Shown here: in pieces, positions 7,467 to 14,680 of the stretch
Position numbering within the stretch: the stretch's first letter is position 1
Layout: each line of letters starts with the position of its first letter
Source of the DNA: Thermosaccharophagus gerlachensis
GTDB lineage: Bacteria; Armatimonadota; Fervidibacteria; Fervidibacterales; Thermosaccharophagaceae
DNA length: 26,033 bases
Reading direction: 5' to 3'
NCBI GenBank assembly: GCA_041538025.1
Contig: JBGOEV010000036.1
Location: forward strand, 1-26,033
Made by a program: the position numbers and the translations under genes
Notes under the pieces: model-generated
Seen by the model: only the letters and a program-made list of their open reading frames with translations
Told to the model about the DNA's origin: nothing
The model's database searches: none

Positions 7467-8638
7467 TCTACCAAGCTAACTTGACCGCGAGCTGCTATTG
7501 GGCATGGCTCTGGACGCCTGAAAATCAAGTTATGCCCATCAACTCGTATACCCTTCGCTGCAACGACTGTTACATCTGATGTGCTGTTTGAACCAGTCCA
7601 TCGCAAGTCACCGTCTGAAATGTAGATGAGCCCTTCAAATGAGTTAGAAGTGCCATGTATTTCTACGCTGTCTGTGGCATACATGAGTGTAGTGCCATCG
7701 CTTGCTTTCAACTCCCACGAGTTCCCAGTTATCCTTATGTTACCTCCCCTTCCACCTGCACTCACTGCTATCAAAGTCACATTTGCGCTAACACCATCAC
7801 CTGTTCCGATTATGTCGCCACCCTCAACAAACACAACCCCTGATGGCGGATTGCTTCTGTCAATTTTGTAATCTCGCCCGATAAACAACTGCCCTTGCTT
7901 TTGAGCCGTCTTGCGATACTCATCAAGCGACATTGGGAATTCAGGGCACGGTTGCACAGGCACTTTGACAGTATTGAAGGAATGCCCACTGCCCGTTATG
8001 CGAACCCTGCCAACATATGTCACAGGACCTGAAGCACTATGATTGCGACCATGGACGATGAAGTCTTGATTTGTATGCACGCTTCCGTCAATGCTTACTT
8101 CCTTACCGACATTTGAGCCAGTAATTGTGATTGGCCGAGTTGTGTCACAGTTGAAGAAAACGAAACAGCGCCCTATTTCATTGATAGCTGTTGCGCATGC
8201 GCTTGCCTTCATGCTCAGAATACCAACCAACTGCCCAAAGTAAAGTCCAACATCGCGCTCACTGCAAACCCTTATGGCATACTCAGGAGGCACTCCAAGC
8301 GAGCGTGTTGTATCGTCTTCATAGGGCGTTGTTATGTGCACTGTATCTGTCCCGATTTGATAAGTGCTTGTGTTGCCACTTTCACCGATGAGCTTGTAAT
8401 CGTTTTCGTCCAAGCCCAAGTTGCGTGCGTAGTAGCTTGCAGCGATATTTTTTGCAGCGCTTGAATTCGGCAGGTCTGCAGCGCCAGCTAATGCTGCTGA
8501 GTCACACCACTGCTGCATCTCAGTTCTTGCCCTTGTGAGTCTTCCCCACTCCATTGCGAGGGCAAGCATCAGGAGCAACACAATGAATGAAGCAACCAAC
8601 ACAATGAGCGTCTGTCCTGCTTTGCTCCTATGATGCAT
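7463..8638 (-). CDS. TadG-like pilus assembly protein with large beta-rich passenger
   Basis: A 391-residue protein. The N-terminus (KAGQTLIVLVASFIVLLLM, about 6-24) is a pilin-like membrane helix. It leads into the TadG/TadE-type segment EWGRLTRARTEMQQWCDSAAL, where newly secreted pseudopilins usually have D-x-AALAGA. From about residue 160 the sequence turns into short repeating beta-strand units rich in G, S, N, T and V (ITGSNVG, VSIDGSVH, VRITGSGHSF, IRITGNSWEL, VEIHGTSNSF, LRWTGSNSTS), as in a right-handed beta-helix. This part probably lies on the cell surface or periplasmic face. GAGGTG precedes the ATG at 8 nt. It is followed by tadE with a 4-nt overlap and preceded by der on the same strand with a 99-nt gap. 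The passenger's function is unknown. Confidence 0.75.
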   Translation of the reverse strand: MHHRSKAGQTLIVLVASFIVLLLMLALAMEWGRLTRARTEMQQWCDSAALAGAADLPNSSAAKNIAASYYARNLGLDENDYKLIGESGNTSTYQIGTDTVHITTPYEDDTTRSLGVPPEYAIRVCSERDVGLYFGQLVGILSMKASACATAINEIGRCFVFFNCDTTRPITITGSNVGKEVSIDGSVHTNQDFIVHGRNHSASGPVTYVGRVRITGSGHSFNTVKVPVQPCPEFPMSLDEYRKTAQKQGQLFIGRDYKIDRSNPPSGVVFVEGGDIIGTGDGVSANVTLIAVSAGGRGGNIRITGNSWELKASDGTTLMYATDSVEIHGTSNSFEGLIYISDGDLRWTGSNSTSDVTVVAAKGIRVDGHNLIFRRPEPCPIAARGQVSLVE

Positions 8639-8737
8639 CCTTGAAACACCTCGCTCAAATCTTTTTAACTTGTAGCCGATTAACTTTTACCACACAGCCA
8701 ATAGCTATCAGAAATCTGTTAAGCGAATCAAAGCAAT

Positions 8738-10111
8738 TCAAGTTTCATGTCGCTTATGCGACGGGCGCAAGAAGATGCGTATCGGGGTTGCCTCAAGTGA
8801 GAAGCGTTCTCTTATGCAATTCTCCAAGTAGCGTAAATACGAGAAATGAATCAACTCAGGGTCGTTAACGAAAAGCACAAATGTTGGTGGCTTCGTCTCA
8901 GGTTGCGTTGCGTAGTATATTTTCAACCTTCTCCCTTTCACCATTGGTGGCTGGTGCTTTGCCACGAACTCTTGTATAGCCCTGTTTAAGACCCCTGTGG
9001 TCACTCGCGTTGTCGTCTTTTCATAGCAGAGCAACGCCTTCTCAAGTGTTTCATTTATCCCGTCGCCCTTTATGGCTGATGTGAACTCAATTGGGGCGTA
9101 GTCAAGGAACTTGAGTTGATGTCGTATGAGGCGTTCGTAATCTTGCCTTAGCAATTTCTCTTGGCGCTTTAACTTGCTTCCCTCAAGCCCATCACCACAA
9201 ACTCGCTCAAGTATCATGTCCCATTTGTTCACGACGATAACAAGTGGCTTCCCACTTTCATGCGCATAGCCTGCTATCCTTGCATCTTGGTGAGTTGCTC
9301 CTTCATTTGCGTCAAGCACAAGAAGCCCAACATCACATCTATCTATCGCGCTGAGTGCCCTAACGACACAATAGTATTCAAGCTTCTGCTTTATCCTTGC
9401 CTTCCGCCTCAACCCGGCGGTGTCAATGAGTAACAACTTTTTCCCACGCCACTCAAAAGGCGTATCTATTGCATCTCTTGTTGTGCCCGGTATCGGGCTG
9501 ACTATGACTCTCTCCTCGCCAAGTATAGCATTTAGTAGAGCCGACTTGCCAACATTTGGGCGCCCAACTATGGCGATGCGTATCCTTTCTTCTTCCTCCT
9601 CTTCTTCCTCAGGTTGAGGTGGTATAAATGACGCTATTGAGGCAAGCAGGTTGTTTATGTTTTTCCCGTGTATCGCTGATATGCCGATTGGTTCGCCCAT
9701 ACGCAACTCGTAGAACTGTGTTATGTCAGCCTTTGAGACATCTATCTTGTTAGCTACAAATATGACTGGCTTGCCTTGCTTGCGTAATAGTTCGGCTATC
9801 TCATAGTCGGTGGCTGTTGGTCCTTCAACTGCGTCAACGACAAAGATGATAACATCAGCTTGCTCAATGGCAAACTCAACTTGCTCAATCACCTTCCCAC
9901 CTATTGGGTCTTCCCTGAGAGTTGTGTCAAATCCACCTGTGTCTATCAAGATGCACTTCCTTCCGAGTATGGAGACATCGGCAGCAAGCCTGTCTCTTGT
10001 GACGCCGGGCGTTTCATCAACTACTGCGATGCGCCTCCCAACAATCCTGTTGAAGAGCGACGATTTGCCTACATTCGGTCTGCCAACGATGGCAATGACT
10101 GGTTTTGACAT
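8738..10111 (-). CDS. der: Ribosome biogenesis GTPase Der (EngA)
   Basis: A double-GTPase of 457 aa needed for maturation of the 50S subunit. The first G domain has GRPNVGKS (10-17), PGVTRD, DTGGF and NKID. The second has GRPNVGKS (183-190), PGTTRDAID, DTAGLRRK and NKWD. The C-terminal KH-like domain ends the protein. The linker between the two G domains contains eight consecutive glutamates (168-175). The longest frame begins with TTG at 10129. I prefer ATG at 10111, which has GGGTGA 8 nt upstream and gives the usual MSKPVIAIVGRP start. It is the first gene of a minus-strand set with the tadG- and tadE-like genes, and divergent from the SUMF1-like gene. Function is certain; cotranscription with the pseudopilin genes is inferred from spacing only. 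Confidence 0.97.
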   Translation of the reverse strand: MSKPVIAIVGRPNVGKSSLFNRIVGRRIAVVDETPGVTRDRLAADVSILGRKCILIDTGGFDTTLREDPIGGKVIEQVEFAIEQADVIIFVVDAVEGPTATDYEIAELLRKQGKPVIFVANKIDVSKADITQFYELRMGEPIGISAIHGKNINNLLASIASFIPPQPEEEEEEEERIRIAIVGRPNVGKSALLNAILGEERVIVSPIPGTTRDAIDTPFEWRGKKLLLIDTAGLRRKARIKQKLEYYCVVRALSAIDRCDVGLLVLDANEGATHQDARIAGYAHESGKPLVIVVNKWDMILERVCGDGLEGSKLKRQEKLLRQDYERLIRHQLKFLDYAPIEFTSAIKGDGINETLEKALLCYEKTTTRVTTGVLNRAIQEFVAKHQPPMVKGRRLKIYYATQPETKPPTFVLFVNDPELIHFSYLRYLENCIRERFSLEATPIRIFLRPSHKRHET

Positions 10112-10196
10112 ATTGCAATTCACCCGCAAGTTTATTTTGCCAGCCGTTGCTCAAAGCTTAAATAACTGTCGGCTTGCTTGTGCGTTGTTTTTAAAT

Positions 10197-10209
10197 GCAT
10201 CGCTGATGC
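10197..10209. repeat. Small inverted repeat in the der/SUMF1 divergent spacer
   Basis: GCATC-GCT-GATGC is a perfect 5-bp inverted repeat in the 170-nt spacer from which der and the SUMF1-like gene diverge. It could be an operator or part of a promoter, but it is short enough to be chance. I see no convincing -35/-10 pair on either strand here. Confidence 0.2.
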
Positions 10210-10281
10210 GTCAAAATATTGTGAGGTTAAATCTGCGAGACAAAGTGGCTTTGCGAAACTTAAGTTTGGAGGTGCGAATTT

Positions 10282-11184
10282 ATGTGTCATCTGTGGCGCA
10301 TGTTCCAAAGTGCAGTTGTGCCTATGCTACTTGTTGTGTTTTGTTTTGCCTTGGGTATCCAAAAGGGGAATCCGGAGCAAGGGAGAGCTATAAGAAGCTA
10401 TGTGGAGAAGCTGACTGGCACCCTCGTCAAATTTGAGATGGTCTACATCCCGGGTGGTATCTACGAGATGATAGACCCACTTAACCCGGGGCGAAAAATC
10501 AAGGTTGAGATAAAACCGTTTTGGCTTGGCAAAACTGAGGTGACTTGGGATGAGTATGATGTTTACGCATACAAACTTGACCAACAAAGCGACCCAAAGT
10601 CAAAGGAAGCTGATGCGGTAGCGCGTCCAAGCAGACCTTATGGGGCACCTGATAGAGGCTTTGGGCATTTTGGCTACCCTGTTATGAGTGTTACGAGCTA
10701 CGCTGCCGAGAATTACTGCAAGTGGCTTTCCATCAAGACTGGTAAAAAGTATCGTTTGCCAACGGAAGCTGAATGGGAGTATGCTTGCAGGGCAAACACG
10801 CTCCCAGCCGGTGAGATTGAAAGGGAACTGCTTGACCGAATGGCATGGCATAAAGAAAACTCAGATGAGCAGACACATCCCGTTGCAAGCAAAGAGCCAA
10901 ACCCATGGGGCTTATATGATATGCTTGGGAATGTAGCCGAATGGTGCATCGGCATTGATGGGAAGCATGTTGTCAGGGGTGGTTCTTACATTGATCCACC
11001 TTCAAAAGTGAATCCGCTCGCAAGAGAATACTACAATCCAGAGTGGCAGCTCACAGACCCGCAAGAGCCGAAGAGTAAATGGTGGCTAACTGATGCACCC
11101 TTTGTCGGCTTCAGGGTGGCATGTGATGATTCCCCTGACACAGCTTCTTGTAGGAGATGGCAACTTCTGGTGAAGTGGTGGTAG
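10282..11184 (+). CDS. Secreted SUMF1/FGE-fold protein, probably non-catalytic
   Basis: A 300-residue protein with an N-terminal signal peptide or membrane anchor (hydrophobic stretch about residues 11-25). It is followed by a formylglycine-generating-enzyme-like (SUMF1) domain. Family motifs are FEMVYIPGGIYEM, KTEVTWDEY, YPVMSVTSYAAENYCKWLS, YRLPTEAEWEYACRA, PWGLYDMLGNVAEWC, VVRGGSYIDPP and VGFRVACDD. In true formylglycine-generating enzymes the RGGSY motif leads directly into the two copper-binding catalytic cysteines. Here the segment after RGGSY has none, so formylglycine formation is unlikely. Such proteins are common as binding or structural lectin-like folds. The start is supported by GGAGGTG 7 nt upstream. 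The next gene starts 83 nt downstream and seems to have its own promoter. Confidence 0.88.
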   Translation: MCHLWRMFQSAVVPMLLVVFCFALGIQKGNPEQGRAIRSYVEKLTGTLVKFEMVYIPGGIYEMIDPLNPGRKIKVEIKPFWLGKTEVTWDEYDVYAYKLDQQSDPKSKEADAVARPSRPYGAPDRGFGHFGYPVMSVTSYAAENYCKWLSIKTGKKYRLPTEAEWEYACRANTLPAGEIERELLDRMAWHKENSDEQTHPVASKEPNPWGLYDMLGNVAEWCIGIDGKHVVRGGSYIDPPSKVNPLAREYYNPEWQLTDPQEPKSKWWLTDAPFVGFRVACDDSPDTASCRRWQLLVKWW

Positions 11185-11218
11185 GAGGAGATAGCTCGCC
11201 TTGAATGCGTTGATGTTG

Positions 11219-11224
11219 TATAAT
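11219..11224 (+). promoter_or_regulatory. Putative -10 element upstream of yceD-rpmF
   Basis: A perfect TATAAT lies about 44 nt before the yceD start, in the spacer after the SUMF1-like gene. The best -35-like hexamer (TTGAAT, 11201-11206) is only 12 nt away. At 17 nt spacing the sequence is a poor match. It is plausible as a promoter for the translation-related genes but not proven. Confidence 0.35.
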
Positions 11225-11267
11225 GCCTATTGGTAGTTAAAGCTCGCTAAAGGTTCGGTGATGAAAA

Positions 11268-11792
11268 ATGAGGCTTGATCTCAGGAGGATACTTCGTCAT
11301 CCCGGAGCGTCGGTCACAACTGCGTATTGTGAGAGGCTTTGCTTTGAAGGCGAGGATGTTGAGGTAAGTGGTAATGTGAGTGCGCGCAACGATGGCAGGT
11401 TGATAATCGTTCACGGGACTGTGAACGGGGTTATCACTTTGCCATGCAGTAGGTGTCTTAAGCCAGTTGAATGTGAGGTATCAAACGAGTTTGAAGCTGA
11501 GTGCGAGGTCAGGAAATTCTTTGCGATGGCAGAAGGCAATTATGAAGGGCTTGACGATGAAGTGACATCAATCTTTGATGCCTCAACGGCTGATATAACT
11601 GAGCTTGCGAGGCAGGCATTCATTTTAGCGCTCCCGATGCGTCCGCTATGTAGCGAAGATTGTAAAGGCATATGCCCGACATGTGGTGCTAACTTGAACG
11701 ATGGTCCTTGCGGTTGTAGCGCACCAAAAGACCCAAGGTGGCGTCCGCTTGAGGAACTGCTTGCGCGGATGAAAGGGGAAGCGAAGGCTTAA
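11268..11792 (+). CDS. YceD-family (DUF177) protein
   Basis: A 174-residue DUF177/YceD protein. This family is almost always encoded directly before rpmF and is linked to 23S rRNA accumulation and ribosome assembly, but its molecular role is not settled. Visible features are a beta-rich N-terminal half with LPCSRCLKPVE and a C-terminal cysteine-rich module, PLCSEDCKGICPTCGANLNDGPCGC, typical of the family in many bacteria and likely to bind zinc. The start has GGTGAT within 10 nt upstream. It is followed by rpmF after 53 nt, the classic arrangement, which strongly supports the call. Confidence 0.92.
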   Translation: MRLDLRRILRHPGASVTTAYCERLCFEGEDVEVSGNVSARNDGRLIIVHGTVNGVITLPCSRCLKPVECEVSNEFEAECEVRKFFAMAEGNYEGLDDEVTSIFDASTADITELARQAFILALPMRPLCSEDCKGICPTCGANLNDGPCGCSAPKDPRWRPLEELLARMKGEAKA

Positions 11793-11845
11793 AAAGCCCG
11801 AGTTGCTCGCGCAACACCAACTTCATTAAGTGGGAGGGAAATGGT

Positions 11846-12040
11846 ATGGCAGTCCCAAAGCGCAAGGTGTCAAAGACGAGGCGTGATAAGCGACGGACAC
11901 ATTGGAAATTGAAAGCACCAACTTTTTCACTTTGCCCACAGTGCAGGAAGCCAGTTCGCTCACACTGTGCGTGCACCTTCTGCGGTTACTATCAAGGCAT
12001 GATAGTGTTATCGAGCGCTAAAAAGCATGAAGCATCTTGA
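11846..12040 (+). CDS. rpmF: 50S ribosomal protein L32
   Basis: A complete bL32 of 64 aa. The diagnostic N-terminus MAVPKRKVSKTRRDKRRTHW is present, followed by the zinc-ribbon form with CPQC and CTFCG pairs, so this is the zinc-binding (C+) paralogue type. GGGAGGG precedes the ATG. The C-terminal tail is slightly longer than in many bacteria. It is cotranscribed with yceD upstream. In many bacteria plsX and fab genes follow; here a Lon-family protease gene starts about 33 nt downstream. Confidence 0.98.
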   Translation: MAVPKRKVSKTRRDKRRTHWKLKAPTFSLCPQCRKPVRSHCACTFCGYYQGMIVLSSAKKHEAS

Positions 12041-12073
12041 TGAATCAACCCCCACAGATGCGAGGTGACAGTA

Positions 12074-14494
12074 TTGGGTGCTTTAAAGCTAACTCCAGAG
12101 CAAGTAAGAGCAAGATGCGATCCAAATGTTTTTGACTTTGAGACAACTGCCGATTTACCTCCGCTAAAGGAGGTCATAGGGCAGCCGAGAGCTGAAGAAG
12201 CACTCAGGTTCGGAATTGATATTGAAAGCCACGGATACAACATATTCGCGCTTGGACCAGCAGGGACTGGGAAGATGAGCTTCATAAAAAGTCTGCTTGA
12301 GGAGGTAGCCAAGACGAAACCTACACCAGATGATTGGTGCTATGTCTACAATTTTGCAGAACCGCATCGTCCGAAGGCGCTGAGGCTCCCGGCGGGTATG
12401 GGAAGTGAGCTGAAGCGTGACATGGAAAGATTGATTGAGCATCTCAAGCGAGAGATATCGCGTGCGTTTGAGAGCGAAGACTATCAACGCCAAAGGCAAG
12501 AGGTGATAAAGGCATTCCAGAAAGAAAGGGATGAGGTGCTTGCAACGCTTGAGCGAAGGGCAAGGGAAATGGGCATGGCAATAATTGGCACACCAAACGG
12601 TCCAATGCCAGCACCGTTAATGGGTAACGCGATAATGACTCCTGAACAGTTCATGCAACTACCAGAACCGGTCAGAGAACAGATTGAGCAATTGAGGCGC
12701 AAGCTGATGGATGAGATACAAGCGGTGATGCGTGATCTTGGGAAACGAGAAAGAGAGGTCAGACAGCAACTTGAGGAGCTTGATAAGAAGGCTGCAGTGC
12801 TCGCTGTTGGGCATGTGATAAGTGACCTCATTGAGAAGTATGAAAACTACCCGCAAATCGTTGAATACCTGAAACAGGTGCAAGAGGATGTTGTGAACAA
12901 TGTTGATGCGTTTAGGGTGGTAGCACAACAGGAGAGCCAAGCAGCACAGCTTATGGCATCGGCTCTCTTTGACCGCTATAAGGTGAACGTTCTTGTTGAC
13001 AACAGCAACACAAACGGTGCGCCAATTGTTATTGAGACTAACCCAACTTTTCAGAACCTTATTGGTAGAATTGAGCACAGGATGGAGATGGGGGCACTTG
13101 TGACTCATTTCACGATGATAAAGCCAGGTGCGTTGCACAAGGCTAACGGTGGTTACCTTGTTTTGGATGCGAAGGCGCTCCTTCTGAATCCATTCTCTTG
13201 GGATGCACTTAAGAGGGCGCTTAATAATCGCCAAATAAGAATTGAGGAACCAGGTGAGGCTTTTAGGCTGATAAGCGTGAGCACCTTAGACCCTGAACCA
13301 ATACCACTCAATGTCAAGGTCATCCTCGTTGGAAGCCCTTTCATTTACTACCTCCTCCAAACTTTTGATGAAGACTTTCGTGGTCTATTCAAGGTGAAGG
13401 CACACTTTGATCTGGTCATGGACAAAACACCGGAGAACATGAAGAAGTATGCCTCGTTCATTTCGGCGAGGTGCGCTGAGGAAAACCTTAGACCGTTTGA
13501 TAAAACTGCTGTCGCCAAGGTGATTGAATATAGCTCAAGGCTTGTTGAAGACCAGCATAAGCTTTCAACTCACTTTGCAAGCATATGCGATATCCTGCGT
13601 GAGGCGAACTATTGGGCATCAAAGAATGGGCATGAGGTTGTAACTGCCGAGGATGTCAAAATGGCGATTGAGAAGCGCACCTATAGAGTCAACTTGATTG
13701 AAGAGAAGCTACTTGAAATGTTCAAGGACAATGTATTGCTCATTGATGTGGAAGGCGAGAAGGTGGGGACTGTAAATGGGCTTGCTGTGATAGACCTTGG
13801 AGACCACATATTCGGTAAACCAACACGCATAACAGCTCGCTCATTCCTTGGCAGGAGTGGCATCATCAACATTGAGCGGGAGGTGGCAATGAGCGGGCGA
13901 ATACATTCAAAGGCTGTGATGATACTTTCGGGATACCTCAGAGGGAAATATGCTCAGGATAAGCCTCTAAGCGTGAGCGCACAGCTGACATTTGAGCAGT
14001 TATACGACGAGATAGAGGGCGATAGCGCAAGCGCAGCCGAACTTTATGCACTTCTATCAAGCATCTCTGGAATACCAGTGAAACAAAGCATTGCTGTGAC
14101 AGGTTCTGTAAACCAGCTTGGCGAAATACAGCCAGTTGGTAGCGTGACATACAAAATTGAGGGCTTCTTTGATGTCTGCCGATTGAAAGGCTTGAATGGA
14201 CAACAGGGTGTCATCATACCAGCCCAAAACATACGCAACTTAATGCTACGTGAAGATGTAGTTGAAGCAATTGAGAAGGGGCAGTTCCACATCTGGGCGA
14301 TAAACAATATTGATGATGGAGTCAAGATACTTATGGGCATAGAAGCCGGCGAAAGACAGCCAGATGGAACCTACCCAGAGGGAACGCTCCACCACATCGT
14401 TGAGAAGCGATTGAGGGAAATGACGGAGCTGATGCAGAAAATACAGCAAAAAGAGGGAAAGGAAGGTGGGAACGGGGAAGGGGCGAGAGAGTAA
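12074..14494 (+). CDS. Lon-family ATP-dependent protease (LonB-like/YcbZ type)
   Basis: An 806-residue AAA+ protease of the Lon-related family that lacks the LonA N-terminal domain. It has a P-loop GPAGTGK (61-67), then a long charged coiled-coil insertion (about 115-270). An AAA region with GGYLVLDAKALL and ISVSTLDPEPIPLNVKVILVG follows, and then the Lon protease domain. The catalytic dyad is Ser651 (EGDSAS) and Lys694 (VTYKIEGF), 43 residues apart as in Lon. Met follows the Walker A lysine where Ser or Thr is usual, so nucleotide handling may differ. The frame opens with GTG at 12065. I prefer TTG at 12074 because GAGGTG lies 5 nt upstream of it. Cytoplasmic quality control is the likely role. 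It sits downstream of rpmF and may be cotranscribed. Confidence 0.9.
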   Translation: MGALKLTPEQVRARCDPNVFDFETTADLPPLKEVIGQPRAEEALRFGIDIESHGYNIFALGPAGTGKMSFIKSLLEEVAKTKPTPDDWCYVYNFAEPHRPKALRLPAGMGSELKRDMERLIEHLKREISRAFESEDYQRQRQEVIKAFQKERDEVLATLERRAREMGMAIIGTPNGPMPAPLMGNAIMTPEQFMQLPEPVREQIEQLRRKLMDEIQAVMRDLGKREREVRQQLEELDKKAAVLAVGHVISDLIEKYENYPQIVEYLKQVQEDVVNNVDAFRVVAQQESQAAQLMASALFDRYKVNVLVDNSNTNGAPIVIETNPTFQNLIGRIEHRMEMGALVTHFTMIKPGALHKANGGYLVLDAKALLLNPFSWDALKRALNNRQIRIEEPGEAFRLISVSTLDPEPIPLNVKVILVGSPFIYYLLQTFDEDFRGLFKVKAHFDLVMDKTPENMKKYASFISARCAEENLRPFDKTAVAKVIEYSSRLVEDQHKLSTHFASICDILREANYWASKNGHEVVTAEDVKMAIEKRTYRVNLIEEKLLEMFKDNVLLIDVEGEKVGTVNGLAVIDLGDHIFGKPTRITARSFLGRSGIINIEREVAMSGRIHSKAVMILSGYLRGKYAQDKPLSVSAQLTFEQLYDEIEGDSASAAELYALLSSISGIPVKQSIAVTGSVNQLGEIQPVGSVTYKIEGFFDVCRLKGLNGQQGVIIPAQNIRNLMLREDVVEAIEKGQFHIWAINNIDDGVKILMGIEAGERQPDGTYPEGTLHHIVEKRLREMTELMQKIQQKEGKEGGNGEGARE

Positions 14495-14680
14495 AAGGGT
14501 GAGTTAGAGAAGCTCAAGGGGCTAAGTTTGCGCCACTGCATCATTTGATGCCACAGTTCAGGCTCACGCCTTACGGTGGGCTTGCCATTAAAGTCCATCC
14601 TAAGACGGTGTGCCATGTGATTGGTGAAGTTATCAGGTGGGATAAGGCTTAACTTTTTGAATTTGTGAGGGGCATTAGTG
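14495..14680. other. Non-coding spacer, possible gene remnant
   Basis: The 186 nt between the Lon-like and NuoF-like genes is the longest spacer in the plus-strand block. It contains an inverted repeat GCATC-ATTT-GATGC (14538-14551). On the minus strand a protein-like stretch reads MAHRLRMDFNGKPTVRREPE and continues with LWHQMMQWRKL, but it has no ribosome binding site. I see no tRNA and no good terminator. The ribosome binding site of the next gene (GTGAGGGG) lies at its right end. Confidence 0.4.

Noticed and set aside
10112..10281. A riboswitch or tRNA in the der/SUMF1 spacer
   Set aside because: No cloverleaf and no known riboswitch core could be recognised; only a 5-bp inverted repeat.
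9810..10436. A 208-codon plus-strand frame antisense to der
   Set aside because: It is the complement of conserved Der coding sequence; the composition (Ser/Thr/Ala rich) is typical of a shadow frame.
12659..13234. A 191-codon minus-strand frame inside the Lon-like gene
   Set aside because: It is antisense to conserved protease sequence and shows no recognisable motif or ribosome binding site.
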